From NCBI GenBank assembly GCA_905201055.1, contig CAJKMT010000046.1, positions 1-13,097 of the forward strand: DNA of 13,097 bases, given 5' to 3'. Below, in pieces: positions 13,071 to 13,097 of this stretch; position 1 is the first letter of the stretch, and the number at the start of each line of letters is the position of its first letter. Under the pieces are notes generated by a model, which ran no database searches, was not told where the DNA came from, and saw only the letters and a list, made by a program, of their open reading frames with translations. The translations under genes and the position numbers were made by a program. The DNA comes from an uncultured Sutterella sp. (GTDB taxonomy: Bacteria > Pseudomonadota > Gammaproteobacteria > Burkholderiales > Burkholderiaceae_F).

Positions 13071-13097
13071 CTTCCTTTAAGGAGGTGAACTACGTTG
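13071..13097 (+). promoter_or_regulatory. Strong ribosome binding site and TTG start of a gene beyond the window
   Basis: AAGGAGGT (13079-13086) is a full match to the 16S anti-Shine-Dalgarno core, 8 bases before a TTG at 13095-13097, the last bases of the window. CTTCC (13071-13075) can pair with GGAGG (13081-13085) around TTTAA, with one G-U pair, hiding the ribosome binding site. The gene's identity cannot be seen; a transposase or TnpB-like gene is a guess from the leader. Confidence 0.5.

Noticed and set aside
1..13097. CRISPR array, tRNA or rRNA genes, prophage or complete insertion sequence
   Set aside because: Reading both strands I saw no regularly spaced repeats, no tRNA-like cloverleaf with an anticodon arm, no rRNA segments, and no transposase or integrase within the window.

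Overview
The window reads as a contig from a gut-type Gram-negative proteobacterium, with a foreign end. From about 650 onward it carries an autotransporter beta-barrel, Tat-signal proteins, a LysR regulator, short intergenic gaps and GC near 50% in the genes. I infer a betaproteobacterium of the Sutterellaceae kind, from gene style only and not from any search. The first ~650 bases differ: they are GC-rich and encode, on the minus strand, a piece of a clostridial-type MATE efflux pump. This piece stops dead against the autotransporter fragment, with two broken genes meeting head-on at a few bases of microhomology. An assembly chimera is the likeliest explanation.

Layout. 1-650: MATE fragment. 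646-1260: C-terminal barrel of an autotransporter, with a good terminator. 1380-3130: an AT-rich accessory island with a P-loop kinase-like gene, about 500 bases without a gene, a lone PD-(D/E)XK nuclease-like domain, and an orphan plus-strand terminator. 3282-4448: Fsr-like MFS exporter. 4630-6065 (minus): secreted cyclophilin-fold protein, then a Tat-exported DUF362 protein. 6348-8534 (plus): iron-type alcohol dehydrogenase, flavodoxin, and an iron-sulfur-flavoprotein-like reductase. 8769-10046 (minus): YbjJ-like MFS. 10152-11039 (plus): LysR regulator. 11090-12262 (minus): tautomerase and a second DUF362 protein. 12450-12998 (plus): a second flavin reductase paralog. 13008-13097: a folded leader with a strong ribosome binding site and a TTG start for a gene that lies outside the window.

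How the genes fit together. Two similar divergent modules stand out. In each, a minus-strand pair (a small protein plus an exported DUF362 protein) diverges from a plus-strand transcription unit containing a flavodoxin-fold NAD(P)H/FMN reductase. Module A adds a Fe-ADH and a flavodoxin; module B adds a 4-OT-like tautomerase. The paralogs have diverged: one reductase keeps a four-cysteine cluster motif and the other has lost it; one DUF362 protein has an RR Tat motif and the other has KR plus a Cys-Asp-Cys motif. The LysR gene and its divergent transporter lie between the modules. The most plausible reading is a carbonyl or electrophile reduction/detoxification locus with a cell-envelope component and exporters, but its substrate cannot be read from sequence. 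Repeated palindromes in the intergenic spaces suggest dedicated regulation.
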